DNA of 64,000 nucleotides, from positions 62,001 through 126,000 of the forward strand of contig NZ_OLMK01000088.1 in assembly GCF_900290235.1 (NCBI RefSeq), in the 5' to 3' direction. How positions within the stretch are numbered: the first letter of the stretch is position 1; each line of letters starts with the position of its first letter. The notes below the pieces were generated by a model. The model was not told where the DNA came from and made no database searches. It saw only the letters and a program-made list of their open reading frames with translations. This document shows, one piece after another, positions 9,006-18,433 of this stretch. Position numbers and translations under genes: made by a program. The stretch is from Streptomyces sp. MA5143a. GTDB lineage: Bacteria > Actinomycetota > Actinomycetes > Streptomycetales > Streptomycetaceae.

Positions 9006-10259
9006 CTACGACCAGGGCAGGACCAGCGCGCCCCAGGCGACGATGGGGCCGAGGGCGACGATTCCGCCGGTGTAGCCGATGACCTGGCGGTAGAAGCGGC
9101 GGGGGTCGACGCCGCGGGCGTTGCTGAGGACGAGGGCGCCGTTGGTGGAGAAGGGGGACGTGTCGACGATCGTCGTGGAGATGGCGAGGGCGGCGATCAG
9201 TCCGGCGGCGCTGAGGTGGCTGGAGAGCAGCAGTGGGACGGCGATGGGGATGATCGCGGTCAGGATCGCGGTGGAGGAGGCGAAGGCGGACGTGATGGCG
9301 ACGGTGAAGCACAGCAGGAGGGCGACGACGAGCGGTGCGCCCAGGCCCGCCGCGTGCTCGGAGATGCTCTCGATGACGCCGGCCTTCTCCAGCATGGCGA
9401 TGTAGGTCATCATGCCCGCGACCAGCAGCAGCGTGGACCAGCTGACGCCGTCCACGGCCTTCTCCTGTCGCTTCATGTCCACCAGGGCCAGCAGGGCGCC
9501 GGCCGCCAGGGCCAGGAAGCCGATCTCCAGGTGGAAGCCGAGGGCGCCGACGACGAGGGCGAGCAGGCAGGCGAGGGTGAGCCACTGGCGCCAGTCGGGC
9601 CTGCCGGACACGGCGAGGTCCTCGTCGGCGGCCGGGTCGTCGGCTCCCTCGGCCAGCGGTGCGGGGCGCTTGGCGAGCAGGGCGTAAGTGAGCGCCGAGA
9701 GAACGAGGTTGATGACGAAGCTGGCGCTGAACAGCGTCACCGCGGAGACATGCAGGTCGGTCTTGTCGACCAGGCCGAGGACGAGCGCGCCGGAGACGGC
9801 GAGCGGGGAGAACGCGCCCGCGTGCCCGCCGCTGATCACCATCATCCCGACGACCAGCGGGTTGAGCTTGTAGCGGTAGGCGAAGTTCATGCCGATCGGC
9901 GCGAGGATCGCGACCGCCGCCGGCGTGAACGTGCCGAACGCCGTCAGCAGAGCCGCCACCAGGAACAGCACCCAGGGGATGAGCGCGACCTTGCCGCGCA
10001 CCAGCCGTACGCCGGCCGCGACGAGCCAGTCGATGGTGCCGTTGCGGCGGGCGACGGAGAAGAGGTAGGTGACACCGACGATGGTGACGAAGAGCTTCGC
10101 CGGGAACCCCTCGAAGATCTCGTCCTCGGTGAGGCCGAGCGAGGCGGTACCGACCGCGAAGGTGGCGACGAAGGCGAGGATGCCCAGATTGATCGGCAGC
10201 ACCGTGCCGACCACGAACATCACCAGCAGCGCGCCTATGGAGATCACTTCAGCAGACAT
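9006..10259 (-). CDS. SLC13-type dicarboxylate permease, MatC-like
   Basis: 417 residues, nearly all membrane helices. ATG 10259 follows AAGGA. The N-terminus (ISIGALLVMFVVGTVLPINL, LFVTIVGVTYLFSVARRNGT) and the repeated helical hairpins with GGHAGAFSPLAVSGA match MatC/DASS-type carriers for malonate, citrate-like or other dicarboxylates. It lies downstream of the PrpF-type isomerase (103-base gap) and divergent from a LysR regulator, suggesting uptake and catabolism of an aconitate- or oxalomesaconate-like acid. Energy coupling (sodium or proton) is not predictable. Confidence 0.8.
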   Translation of the reverse strand: MSAEVISIGALLVMFVVGTVLPINLGILAFVATFAVGTASLGLTEDEIFEGFPAKLFVTIVGVTYLFSVARRNGTIDWLVAAGVRLVRGKVALIPWVLFLVAALLTAFGTFTPAAVAILAPIGMNFAYRYKLNPLVVGMMVISGGHAGAFSPLAVSGALVLGLVDKTDLHVSAVTLFSASFVINLVLSALTYALLAKRPAPLAEGADDPAADEDLAVSGRPDWRQWLTLACLLALVVGALGFHLEIGFLALAAGALLALVDMKRQEKAVDGVSWSTLLLVAGMMTYIAMLEKAGVIESISEHAAGLGAPLVVALLLCFTVAITSAFASSTAILTAIIPIAVPLLLSSHLSAAGLIAALAISTTIVDTSPFSTNGALVLSNARGVDPRRFYRQVIGYTGGIVALGPIVAWGALVLPWS

Positions 10260-10362
10260 CTTTGTCCTTGGTGCGATGGGGAGGGGCGCGCCCCGAGGGC
10301 GCGAGGTCGTCCCGGTGCGGACGGCTGGGGTACCGGCCCACCGAGGTGATGTTCGTCCCGGT

Positions 10363-11484
10363 TCAGGCGGCTCGCGTGGTGCCTGTGTCCGGGACGTAGA
10401 TGCGGGCGTCGGCGAGCAGCCGTGCCGCGCGTTGCACGGTGACCCGCCGGGGCAGGCCGTCCTGTACGTCGGTGCAGCGGACCGCGACGATGCCGGCGGG
10501 GGTGCCGAGGCGCAGCCATTCGTCGGTCGGGCCGCCCGTGGTCCGGCAGACCACGGAGCCGGTGACGAGCCCGGCCGCCGCGACGGCGACGGCGGAGGTC
10601 AGACCGATCGCGGGGTGCGGGGCGTTCATGCTGAGCATGCGCACCGAGACGTCGTAGTCCTCGGCCGCGACCGGTTCGCCGAGGGTGGTGGTGTACGCAA
10701 CGGGCGGGCCGACCAGGCCCACCTTGGGCACCGCGTCGCCGGGTTCGCCGCCCGGTTCGAGCAGCCCCATCAACGGTGCGGCGGCATGGCGCACGGAGCG
10801 AAGCCAGGGCACGTCGGTGTCCATCCGGTCCAGGGACTCGGCGCCGGTACGCCCGGCGTCGAGGGCGTCGACGAGGACGACGGGGGCCCCGGCGTCCACC
10901 ATGGTCACCCGTACCGGCTCGGCGTCGGCGACCCGCAGGCTCTGCGCGGCCTGTCCGGTGGGGAGCAGTAAACCGGTGGTGCCGCCGGCCGGTTCGAGGA
11001 AGGTGAGACCGACGGCGACCCCGCCGGCCCGGGTGCCGGGCACGGTCTGGCGGCCGAAGTGGTGGACGACGCCTCCGGTGGTGTCGACGAGCCCTTCGAG
11101 GACCGCGCCGGTGTTGGTGTTGCGCATCACCACGCGGGTCCGGTCGCCGGTGATCGCCACCATGCCCTTCGTGACCGCGTAGAGGGCGACGCCTGTGGCG
11201 CAGTTGCCGCAGTTGCTCGTCCACTCGACCGCGCCGGTGCCGATGCCCACCTGGGCGAAGAGGTAGTCCACGTCCACGCCGGGTGCGGAGGAGGCGCTGA
11301 CCACCGCCGCCTTCGAGGTGGTGGGGGTCGCCCCGCCCACGCCGTCCAGTTCCACGGGGTCGGTGGCGCCGTACGCGGAGACCAGCAGCTTCTCCAGCCG
11401 GCCACGGTCGGCGGGGACGTCGACCTGGTTGAACAGCCAGCACTTGCTGGTGCCGCCACGCACCAGGGTCGCGGGAGTGTGCAC
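10363..11484 (-). CDS. PrpF-family isomerase (methylaconitate / oxalomesaconate type)
   Basis: 373 residues from GTG 11484, with GGAAAG upstream. PrpF proteins have a diaminopimelate-epimerase fold and shift double bonds in tricarboxylate-like acids. Recognisable parts are the start PATLVRGGTSKCWLF, the catalytic-type segment SNCGNCATGVALYAV and the C-terminal GLTSAVAVAAAGLVTGSVV. It is the first gene of a unit with the MatC-like permease and is divergent from a LysR gene. A TTA codon occurs at 10971-10969 (codon 172), so expression may be tied to development through bldA. The exact substrate is open; 4-oxalomesaconate tautomerase and methylaconitate isomerase are the main options. Confidence 0.83.
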   Translation of the reverse strand: MHTPATLVRGGTSKCWLFNQVDVPADRGRLEKLLVSAYGATDPVELDGVGGATPTTSKAAVVSASSAPGVDVDYLFAQVGIGTGAVEWTSNCGNCATGVALYAVTKGMVAITGDRTRVVMRNTNTGAVLEGLVDTTGGVVHHFGRQTVPGTRAGGVAVGLTFLEPAGGTTGLLLPTGQAAQSLRVADAEPVRVTMVDAGAPVVLVDALDAGRTGAESLDRMDTDVPWLRSVRHAAAPLMGLLEPGGEPGDAVPKVGLVGPPVAYTTTLGEPVAAEDYDVSVRMLSMNAPHPAIGLTSAVAVAAAGLVTGSVVCRTTGGPTDEWLRLGTPAGIVAVRCTDVQDGLPRRVTVQRAARLLADARIYVPDTGTTRAA

Positions 11485-11654
11485 GTCTGAGGCTCTTTCC
11501 TGCTCAACGAGGGGAGGTGAGGGCCGAAGCGGTGGTGACCGGCGCACTGCGGGCCGGTGAACCGCTCGGCGACTGCGGAGACCTTCGCAGAGACGTGACT
11601 TCGGAACAATCGCAGTTCGCTTCACATGGGTTCAGCTCAGCTAAAGTCACAGGC

Positions 11655-12608
11655 ATGCTGAACGTACGTCGTCTGCTGCTGCTCACCGAGGCGGCCGAGC
11701 GCGGTTCGCTCACCGCCGCGGCGGAGGCGCTGGGCATGACCACGTCCGCCGCCTCTCAGCAGATGTCCCTGCTGGAGCAGGAGGCCGGGCAGCCCCTGGT
11801 CGAGCGGCTGCCGAGGGGGATCCGCCCCACCCCCGCGGGCGCCGCGCTGGTCGAGCGAGGGCAGGCGATCCGTCGTGAACTGCGCGCCGCGCAGGCCGAC
11901 TTGGATTCCTTCACCGCCCTCGACCAGGGCACGTTGCGGCTCGGGTCCTTCCCGACGGCGAGCGCGTCCCTGCTGCCCCTCGCGCTCACCCGTTTCCGTC
12001 GCCGTCACACCGGAATCCGTATCGAGGTGCGCGCGGGCGTTCTTGAGGAACTCCGGGAGATGCTGCACACCGGGGAGGTGGAGCAGGGGCTGCTCTGGGA
12101 CTACGAGTGGAACCGGGTCGACGATCCGGCGCTCTCCCTCACCCACCTGCTGGACGACCCCACGGTGCTGGTGGTCCCCGCCGACTCGCCCCTGCGCACG
12201 CACCCCTCGGTGCGCCTCGGGGATCTCGCGGACCAGGAGTGGATCATCCGCGCCGACAACCACCCGGTCGCCGATGTCCTGCGTCGCAGCTGCCGCCAGG
12301 CGGGGTTCGAGCCGCGCATCGCCTACGCCTCGCACGACTACCAGGAGGCGCAGGCCATGGTCGCGGCGGGGCTCGGCATCGCGCTCGCCCCGCGTCTGGC
12401 CCTCACCAGCCGCCGCAGCGACGTACGTCTGCTGCCCTTCGCCTCCGACGTGCCCGCGCCCACCCGCCGCATCCTCCTCGCCCGCGCCGCGGCCCGCCCC
12501 GCCACCCCGCCCGCCCAGGCGATGGCCCGCGTCCTGCGCACGGTGGCGCAGCGGTTCACCGCTCCCGGACTGCACCGGGCCCAGCTCGGGGCGGTTCGAC
12601 CCGGCTGA
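11655..12608 (+). CDS. LysR-family transcriptional regulator
   Basis: 317 residues. ATG 11655 gives MLNVRRLLLLTEAAERGSL with HTH LTAAAEALGMTTSAASQQMS and the usual KxG-type tail ERLPRGIRPTPAG. The effector-binding domain follows (LGSFPTASASLLPLALTRF). No ribosome binding site precedes the start, so the mRNA may be leaderless. It is transcribed away from the prpF-like and permease genes across 170 bases, so it is the likely activator of that unit, with the pathway acid as coinducer (inference). Confidence 0.9.
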   Translation: MLNVRRLLLLTEAAERGSLTAAAEALGMTTSAASQQMSLLEQEAGQPLVERLPRGIRPTPAGAALVERGQAIRRELRAAQADLDSFTALDQGTLRLGSFPTASASLLPLALTRFRRRHTGIRIEVRAGVLEELREMLHTGEVEQGLLWDYEWNRVDDPALSLTHLLDDPTVLVVPADSPLRTHPSVRLGDLADQEWIIRADNHPVADVLRRSCRQAGFEPRIAYASHDYQEAQAMVAAGLGIALAPRLALTSRRSDVRLLPFASDVPAPTRRILLARAAARPATPPAQAMARVLRTVAQRFTAPGLHRAQLGAVRPG

Positions 12609-12639
12609 CGACGAGGGGCGATCCGCGGGCCGCAGAAAG

Positions 12640-12677
12640 GCCGTGCCGCCGCGGAGGGGGGTCCGCGGCGGCACGGC
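12640..12677. terminator. Bidirectional terminator between convergent LysR and GH43 genes
   Basis: Sixteen-base perfect stem GCCGTGCCGCCGCGGA / TCCGCGGCGGCACGGC with a six-G loop, in the middle of the convergent gap. Confidence 0.85.
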
Positions 12678-12691
12678 AGGGAATGGGCAGG

Positions 12692-14050
12692 TCAGGCCCA
12701 GGGGGTCACTGCGGTGAAGGAACTGTCGGCTCGGAACGTGTCGCTGTCCTGGTAGGTCTCCACGCGGAGTTCGTAGTTGTAGTGGCGGAGGTAGCGGCCG
12801 GGGTAGTTGTACGACTCCAGGCGGACGGAGCCGGCGACGGTGCCCGGGCGGGCGCAGTAGGTGGCGTCCTTGTTGAAGACGGCCGTGTTGTTGCTGGTGT
12901 CGAAGCGGATGCGGAAGTCCCAGTGGCGCAGGTAGCGGCCGGAGGAGTCGCGGAACGAGTAGCAGTTGGCGTCGGCGAGGCCGGGCACGACGGTGAGGGT
13001 GGCGCTCTGCTTGACGGCGGTGGTGCTGGACGTGGTCACCGGGTCGATGTAGCCGAGGCTGTCGGAACGGACCGCGACGTAGCGGCCGGGATAGTTGACG
13101 GACTGCAACGACCGGGTGGTGTTGGTCGGCAGGGTCACACCGCCGGAGACGGTTTCCTTCAGCACGGTGAGGTGACGGGCGAAGCCGGTGAGGCCGGGCA
13201 GCTCGGTCGGTGTCGACCAGGTGGCGAAGTTGTCGTAGCTGTCGCTGTACCAGTACTTGCCGGCGCTGTAGCCGTCGTAGTAGATGCGCCAGCCGCCGTT
13301 GTCGAGCGGCACCAGGGCCGGGCCCTCGACCCAGTCACCGAAGCCCGCCCAGTTGCCGGTCTTCCGGAACGTGTAGGGGCCGGTGAGGCTGGAGGCGGTG
13401 GCGTACTCGATGTACTTCGTCGTCTCGTTCTTGGTGAACGCGTGGTACGTGGAGCCGACCTTGACGATGAAGGTGTCGATGTAGTTCGGGCCGATGCCGG
13501 ACAGCTGGGTGGGCGTCGACCAGGTGGTCAGCGCGGAGTTGGTCGCCGTGATCTTGTAGGCGGTGAAGTGGGTGGCGGTGCTCGCCGACGTCAGCGACAC
13601 GATGACGTTCACGCTGCCGTCGGTGTCGATGAACCACTCGGGCGCCCAGGTGCGGGTGAGTCCGCTGACCGGGATCGTGTAGTTGTACAGGAACGTCCAG
13701 TTCACCCGGTCGGTGCTGCGGGCGAAACCGATCGTGTTCCCGGTCCAGTTGGTGGTGTAGGTGATGTAGTAGAAGCCGTCGGTGTGCTTGAAGATGCTGG
13801 GGTCACGGATCAGCCCGGACGGCGGGGTGTACGCCGGGCCCTTGCGGAGGGTGAAGCCGGTGGCGTCCGGTGAGTCGTAGACGTACATGTTCGACTCACT
13901 GGAGTTGGTGAACGCGGTCATCGTGTACCGCGTGGCCTGCCCGGCCGGAGGGGCGGCCGCGGCGGCGGTGCCCTGGAGGGCGGGGAAGCCCAACAGGACC
14001 AGCAGCAGCGGGCCCAGCAGGGCGAGCAGCGTTCTCTTGCTTCTTCTCAA
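12692..14050 (-). CDS. Secreted GH43 arabinofuranosidase with AbfB (CBM42) domain
   Basis: 452 residues. The start is TTG 14050, five bases after GGAGGAAAAG. A Sec signal (LLALLGPLLLVLLGFPALQG) ends near AAAA. Residues about 38-310 form a five-bladed GH43 propeller with GLIRDPSIF (general-base Asp), TRTWAPEWF, and DWVEGPALV (acid Glu). Residues about 318-452 form an AbfB module of two repeats (SVNYPGRYVAVRSD; SYNYPGRYLRHYNYELRVE), which binds arabinofuranose side chains. It should remove arabinose from arabinan or arabinoxylan outside the cell. It is divergent from the GH127 gene and carries a near-perfect palindrome 63 bases upstream. Confidence 0.9.
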   Translation of the reverse strand: MRRSKRTLLALLGPLLLVLLGFPALQGTAAAAAPPAGQATRYTMTAFTNSSESNMYVYDSPDATGFTLRKGPAYTPPSGLIRDPSIFKHTDGFYYITYTTNWTGNTIGFARSTDRVNWTFLYNYTIPVSGLTRTWAPEWFIDTDGSVNVIVSLTSASTATHFTAYKITATNSALTTWSTPTQLSGIGPNYIDTFIVKVGSTYHAFTKNETTKYIEYATASSLTGPYTFRKTGNWAGFGDWVEGPALVPLDNGGWRIYYDGYSAGKYWYSDSYDNFATWSTPTELPGLTGFARHLTVLKETVSGGVTLPTNTTRSLQSVNYPGRYVAVRSDSLGYIDPVTTSSTTAVKQSATLTVVPGLADANCYSFRDSSGRYLRHWDFRIRFDTSNNTAVFNKDATYCARPGTVAGSVRLESYNYPGRYLRHYNYELRVETYQDSDTFRADSSFTAVTPWA

Positions 14051-14506
14051 CTTTTCCTCCGGGCTGTGCCTGTGCCGCCTGAGCGATCACCGCCGCGACG
14101 GGAATGCCGATTTGTTCGGAATTACGAACACTGTGCGACAGCTCGTGCAGAAGATAGATTTCCGCCACGGGCGCGTCAATGTTTCCGACGGGTTCGGTTC
14201 CGTTTACGTCGGCCTCCTCGGCCCACGGTTCGACACATCCCATGTCCGACGTGGCCAAGTGGGCCTGATTGAAGCCGATTCGGCCGTGATGAAGAAACAT
14301 GTGTCGCAAGGCTAGACACGGACAACGTTCGTATCCCTTAATCCATCCCATGTGTCAGCGGGGAGGGCCGAAGCGATCGCAACCGTGTGGATGTTCGACC
14401 CCTCAGCGGCAGCGCGCCAGCCCGTGACGTGCCGCCCAGGACCGCCGGACATACGAACCCAATCCACCCCACCACCAGAGATTTCTGGTCACGGAAACGG
14501 TGAGAG
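14051..14506. other. Divergent promoter region of the arabinan-hydrolase genes
   Basis: 456 AT-richer bases with no gene. It contains the palindrome 14113-14130. Two further single GTTCGTAT half-sites occur, one on the plus strand near 14327 and one on the minus strand near 14455, closer to the GH127 gene. Confidence 0.6.
14113..14130. promoter_or_regulatory. Operator-like palindrome TGTTCG-N6-CGAACA
   Basis: Eight of nine base pairs are symmetric. It lies 63 bases before the GH43 start and shares the core GTTCG-N6-CGAAC with the site before the GH62 gene, which suggests a common (LacI-type size) repressor. Confidence 0.65.
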
Positions 14507-16807
14507 ATGTCTTTCTCCCTCAGCAGACGGCGCCTCCTGCAAGCAGCCGGGGCCACCGTCGTCGCCTCTGCCACCGGCTCCCTCGTCGGCGCGTCCTCCG
14601 CCCATGCGGTCGTCCCTCCCGCCAGGGCCGACATCGGGGTCTCCGCTCACCCGTTCGACTTCGGCCAGGTCCGGCTCACCGCGAGCCGCTGGCTGGACAA
14701 CCAGAACCGCACCCAGAACTACCTGCGGTTCATCGATGTCGACCGGCTGCTGTACAACTTCCGCGCCACCCACAAGCTGTCCACCAACGGCGCGGCCCCC
14801 AACGGCGGCTGGGACGCGCCGAACTTCGGCTTCCGCACCCACATCCAGGGGCACTTCCTCACGGCATGGGCACAGCTGTACGCGGTGACCGGGGACACCA
14901 CCTGCCGGGACAAGGCCACGTACATGGTCGCGGAGTTGGCCAAGTGCCAGGCCAACAACAGCACTGCCGGTTTCAACCCCGGGTACCTCTCCGGCTACCC
15001 CGAGTCCAACTTCACTGCTCTCGAGCAGGGAACCAGTGGCGAGGTGCTGTACTACACCATCCACAAGACCCTCGTCGGCCTGCTGGACGTGTGGCGCCTC
15101 ATCGGCAGCACCCAGGCCCGTGACGTGCTGCTCGCCCTGGCCGGATGGGTCGACTGGCGCACCGGCCGGCTGACCAGCCAGCAGATGCAGACCATGCTGC
15201 GCATCGAGTTCGGCGGCATGAACACCGTGCTGACCGACCTCTACCAGCAGACGGGCGACGCGCGGTGGCTCACCGTCGCCCAGCGGTTCGACCACGCCGC
15301 GGTGTTCGACCCCCTGGCGGCCAACCAGGACAAGCTCAACGGACTGCACGCCAACACCCAGGTACCCAAGTGGATCGGCGCCGCCCGGGAGTACAAGGCG
15401 ACCGGCACCACCCGCTACCGGGACATCGCCACCAACGCCTGGAACTTCACCGTCAACGCGCACACCTACGCCATCGGAGGCAACAGCCAGGCGGAGCACT
15501 TCCGCGCCCCGAACGCGATCGCCGGCTTCCTGAACAACGACACGTGCGAAAGCTGCAACACCGTCAACATGCTCACCCTCACCCGGGAGCTGTTCGCGCT
15601 GGACCCGAACCGGGTCGAGCTGTTCGATTATTACGAGCGGGCGTGGCTGAACCAGATGATCGGCCAGCAGAACCCGGCCGACGACCACGGCCACGTCACC
15701 TACTTCACCCCCCTCAAGCCGGGAGGTCGACGCGGGGTCGGCCCGGCACTGGGCGGCGGCACCTGGAGCACCGACTACGGCACCTTCTGGTGCTGTCAGG
15801 GCACGGGCCTGGAGATGCACACCAGGCTGATGGACTCCATCTACTTCCGCACGGACACCACGCTGATCGTGAACATGTTCGTGCCCTCGGTGCTCACCTG
15901 GTCGGAGCGCGGCATCACGGTCACCCAGACCACGACCTACCCGACCAGCGACACGACGACCTTGCAGGTCACCGGCAGCGTCAGCGGGACCTGGGCGATG
16001 CGCATCCGCATCCCGAGCTGGACCACCGGAGCCACCGTCAGCGTCAACGGCGTCAAGCAGAACATCACCACCGACCCCGGCAGCTACGCCACCCTGAGCC
16101 GCTCCTGGACCTCCGGCGACACGGTCACCGTCCGCCTGCCCATGCGGGTCGTCATGCGAGCGGCCAACGACAACCGCAACGTCTCCGCCATCACCTACGG
16201 TCCCGTGGTCCTGTCCGGCAACTACGGCAGTTCCACGCTCACCTCCCTCCCCTCACTGGACACGTCCTCGATCACCCGGACCAGCAGCAGTTCGCTCGCC
16301 TTCACCGCCACCGCCAACGGCTCCACCGTCAACCTGGGCCCCTTCCACGACGCGCACGGCCACAACTACACCGTGTACTGGAACGCCGGCGGCACCTTCC
16401 GCCTCGTCAACGCGGCCAGCGGTCTCCTGCTGGGCATCCAGAACATGTCCACGGCCAACGGTGGCCGGGCTCTGCAGTGGTCGGACAACGGCACCGCCGA
16501 CCACGACTGGTACATGGTCACCGACGGGGACGGGTTCCGCTTCCGCAACGCCCACAGCGGCAAGGTGCTGGGCGTCCTGAACATGTCCACGGAGGACGAC
16601 GCGACCGTCCTGCAGTGGTCGGACAACGGCACCGCCGACCATCGCTGGACGCTGCTCGACCAGGGCGACGGGACCTACAAGATCCGCAACGCGAACAGCG
16701 GCAAGCTGCTCGCCATCGCGGACAACTCCACCGCAGTCGGCGCGTTCGCAGTCCAGGACTCGGACGACGGCTCCGCCGACAACCGCTGGCGCATCGTACG
16801 GAACTAG
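14507..16807 (+). CDS. Tat-exported GH127 beta-L-arabinofuranosidase with ricin-type lectin domain
   Basis: 766 residues. The N-terminus SLSRRRLLQAAGATVVASAT is a twin-arginine signal. The catalytic part (DUF1680/GH127, about 45-610) keeps the zinc/nucleophile set: Glu348 and Cys350 in TCESCNTVNML, and Cys429-Cys430 in FWCCQGTGLEMHTRL; the spacing equals that of characterised HypBA1-type enzymes, where one of the paired Cys is the nucleophile. The C-terminal 140 residues are a ricin B-like CBM13 with QW motifs (ALQWSDNGTADHDW; VLQWSDNGTADHRW). It should cleave terminal beta-L-arabinofuranose, complementing the alpha-specific GH43 and GH62 neighbours. Weak RBS (GGTGAGAG). Confidence 0.92.
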   Translation: MSFSLSRRRLLQAAGATVVASATGSLVGASSAHAVVPPARADIGVSAHPFDFGQVRLTASRWLDNQNRTQNYLRFIDVDRLLYNFRATHKLSTNGAAPNGGWDAPNFGFRTHIQGHFLTAWAQLYAVTGDTTCRDKATYMVAELAKCQANNSTAGFNPGYLSGYPESNFTALEQGTSGEVLYYTIHKTLVGLLDVWRLIGSTQARDVLLALAGWVDWRTGRLTSQQMQTMLRIEFGGMNTVLTDLYQQTGDARWLTVAQRFDHAAVFDPLAANQDKLNGLHANTQVPKWIGAAREYKATGTTRYRDIATNAWNFTVNAHTYAIGGNSQAEHFRAPNAIAGFLNNDTCESCNTVNMLTLTRELFALDPNRVELFDYYERAWLNQMIGQQNPADDHGHVTYFTPLKPGGRRGVGPALGGGTWSTDYGTFWCCQGTGLEMHTRLMDSIYFRTDTTLIVNMFVPSVLTWSERGITVTQTTTYPTSDTTTLQVTGSVSGTWAMRIRIPSWTTGATVSVNGVKQNITTDPGSYATLSRSWTSGDTVTVRLPMRVVMRAANDNRNVSAITYGPVVLSGNYGSSTLTSLPSLDTSSITRTSSSSLAFTATANGSTVNLGPFHDAHGHNYTVYWNAGGTFRLVNAASGLLLGIQNMSTANGGRALQWSDNGTADHDWYMVTDGDGFRFRNAHSGKVLGVLNMSTEDDATVLQWSDNGTADHRWTLLDQGDGTYKIRNANSGKLLAIADNSTAVGAFAVQDSDDGSADNRWRIVRN
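16472..16641 (+). repeat. Internal 32-bp direct repeat in the lectin module
   Basis: Bases 16472-16503 and 16610-16641 are essentially identical and encode LQWSDNGTADH twice. The 138-base period equals one lectin repeat of 46 residues, showing recent or homogenised duplication. Confidence 0.7.
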
Positions 16808-16872
16808 GGTCCGCCGGCGGCGGCAGTTCTTCCTCGCCCTCCGCCCTTCCTCCTGCTCGGCACTTCGACCAC

Positions 16873-16890
16873 CGTTCGATATGGCGAACA
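16873..16890. promoter_or_regulatory. Operator-like palindrome GTTCG-N6-CGAACA before GH62 gene
   Basis: GTTCG at 16874-16878 and CGAAC at 16885-16889, 19 bases before the GH62 start. Same arms and spacing as the site at 14113-14130. Its position overlapping the leader suits repression. Confidence 0.65.
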
Positions 16891-16908
16891 TCTGAGAAAT
16901 GAGGCCCC

Positions 16909-18324
16909 ATGCGCAGACGTGGTTTCAGCCGCAGACATCTGTCCGTGGCGCTCGCGGCCCTGGTCGCTTCGGCGGCGACCCTCGTCGCCAACCCGGCCCA
17001 GGCGGCCACCAGCGGCGCCCTGCGCGGCACCGGTTCCGGCCGGTGCCTGGATGTGCCCGGCGCGAGTCAGACCGATGGCACGAACCTACAGATCTGGGAC
17101 TGCTGGAGCGGGGCCAACCAGCAGTGGACGCTGACCGACAACAACCAGCTCACCGTGTACGGCAACAAGTGTCTGGATGTGCCCGCTCACGCCACCACGC
17201 CCGGTACCCGGCCGGTGATCTGGTCCTGCAACGGCGGTACGAACCAGCAGTGGCGGGTGAACACCGACGGCACGGTCGTCGCCGTGGAGTCAGGGCTGTG
17301 CCTGGCGGTCACAGGTTCCGGCACGGCCAACGGCTCCGCGGTGGAGATCGCGACCTGCAACGGCGCCGCCAACCAGAAGTGGACCGGCCTGTCCGGGTCG
17401 GGCACCACGTGCTCCCTTCCGTCGACGTACCGGTGGACCTCGACGGGTGCGCTGGCGCAGCCGGCGAACGGCTGGGCCGCGCTGAAGGACTTCACCACGG
17501 TGATGTACAACGGCAAGCACCTGGTCTACGGGACGAACTACGGGACGAACTGGGGCTCGATGGCGTTCGCCCCCTTCACGAACTGGTCGGACATGGCCTC
17601 GGCCACCCAGACCGGGATGAGCCAGGGCGCCGTGGCGCCCACCCTGTTCTACTTCGCGCCCAAGAACATCTGGGTACTGGCCAGCCAGTGGAGCGGCGGC
17701 TGGGCCTTCAACTACCGCACATCGACCGACCCCACCAACCCCAACAGCTGGTCCGCGCCGCAGCCGCTGTTCACCGGCACCCTGCCCAGCACCGACAACT
17801 CCCCCACCGGCCCGATCGACCAGACCCTGATCGCCGACGGCCAGAACATGTACCTGTTCTTCGCCGGTGACAACGGCAAGATCTACCGGGCGAGCATGCC
17901 GATCGGGAACTTCCCCGGGAACTTCGGCTCCTCGTACACGACCGTCATGAGCGACACGGCGGACAACCTGTTCGAGGCTCCGCAGGTGTACAAGATCCAG
18001 GGCCAGAACCAGTACCTCATGATCGTCGAGGCGCGGGGGGCGAACGGGCGCTACTTCCGCTCGTTCACGGCCTCCAGCCTGAGCGGCACATGGACACCGC
18101 AGGCCACCAGCGAGAGCAACCCCTTCGCCGGCAAGGCCAACAGTGGCGCCACCTGGACCAACGACATCAGCCACGGTGAGCTGGTCCGCGACAACCCCGA
18201 CCAGACCATGACCATCGATCCCTGCAACCTCCAGTTCCTCTACCAGGGCCGGGGCGCCACACCGGCGGGCACCCCCTACGAGAAGTGGCCGTACCGGCCG
18301 GGCGTCCTCATCCTGCAGCGCTGA
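16909..18324 (+). CDS. Secreted GH62 alpha-L-arabinofuranosidase with N-terminal ricin lectin (CBM13)
   Basis: 471 residues. Signal peptide ends near NPAQAA (about residue 33). Residues about 35-165 are a ricin B-type module with three repeats (GRCLDVPGAS, NKCLDVPAHA, GLCLAVTGSG; each ending in a QW pair). Residues about 168-471 are a GH62 domain: FHSTATE-like start TYRWTSTGALAQPANGW, DFTTVMYNGKHLVYG (catalytic Asp), SPTGPIDQTLI, and NLFEAPQVYK (acid Glu). GH62 enzymes release arabinose from arabinoxylan and arabinan. It is 101 bases downstream of GH127 but has its own palindrome, so it likely has its own promoter. Confidence 0.92.
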   Translation: MRRRGFSRRHLSVALAALVASAATLVANPAQAATSGALRGTGSGRCLDVPGASQTDGTNLQIWDCWSGANQQWTLTDNNQLTVYGNKCLDVPAHATTPGTRPVIWSCNGGTNQQWRVNTDGTVVAVESGLCLAVTGSGTANGSAVEIATCNGAANQKWTGLSGSGTTCSLPSTYRWTSTGALAQPANGWAALKDFTTVMYNGKHLVYGTNYGTNWGSMAFAPFTNWSDMASATQTGMSQGAVAPTLFYFAPKNIWVLASQWSGGWAFNYRTSTDPTNPNSWSAPQPLFTGTLPSTDNSPTGPIDQTLIADGQNMYLFFAGDNGKIYRASMPIGNFPGNFGSSYTTVMSDTADNLFEAPQVYKIQGQNQYLMIVEARGANGRYFRSFTASSLSGTWTPQATSESNPFAGKANSGATWTNDISHGELVRDNPDQTMTIDPCNLQFLYQGRGATPAGTPYEKWPYRPGVLILQR

Positions 18325-18433
18325 CCCGCACGACCACACGCACTCGCGGACAACCGCTGTCGCGGCGGCGACGCTCACGGGCGTCGCCGCCTGCCCTACA
18401 CCGACACCCCTGCGCGACGGCGTGGCGGCCACC

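Noticed and set aside
15145..16902. 585-residue frame overlapping GH127
   Set aside because: Out-of-frame shadow rich in Arg, His and Pro; the GH127 frame has all catalytic residues.
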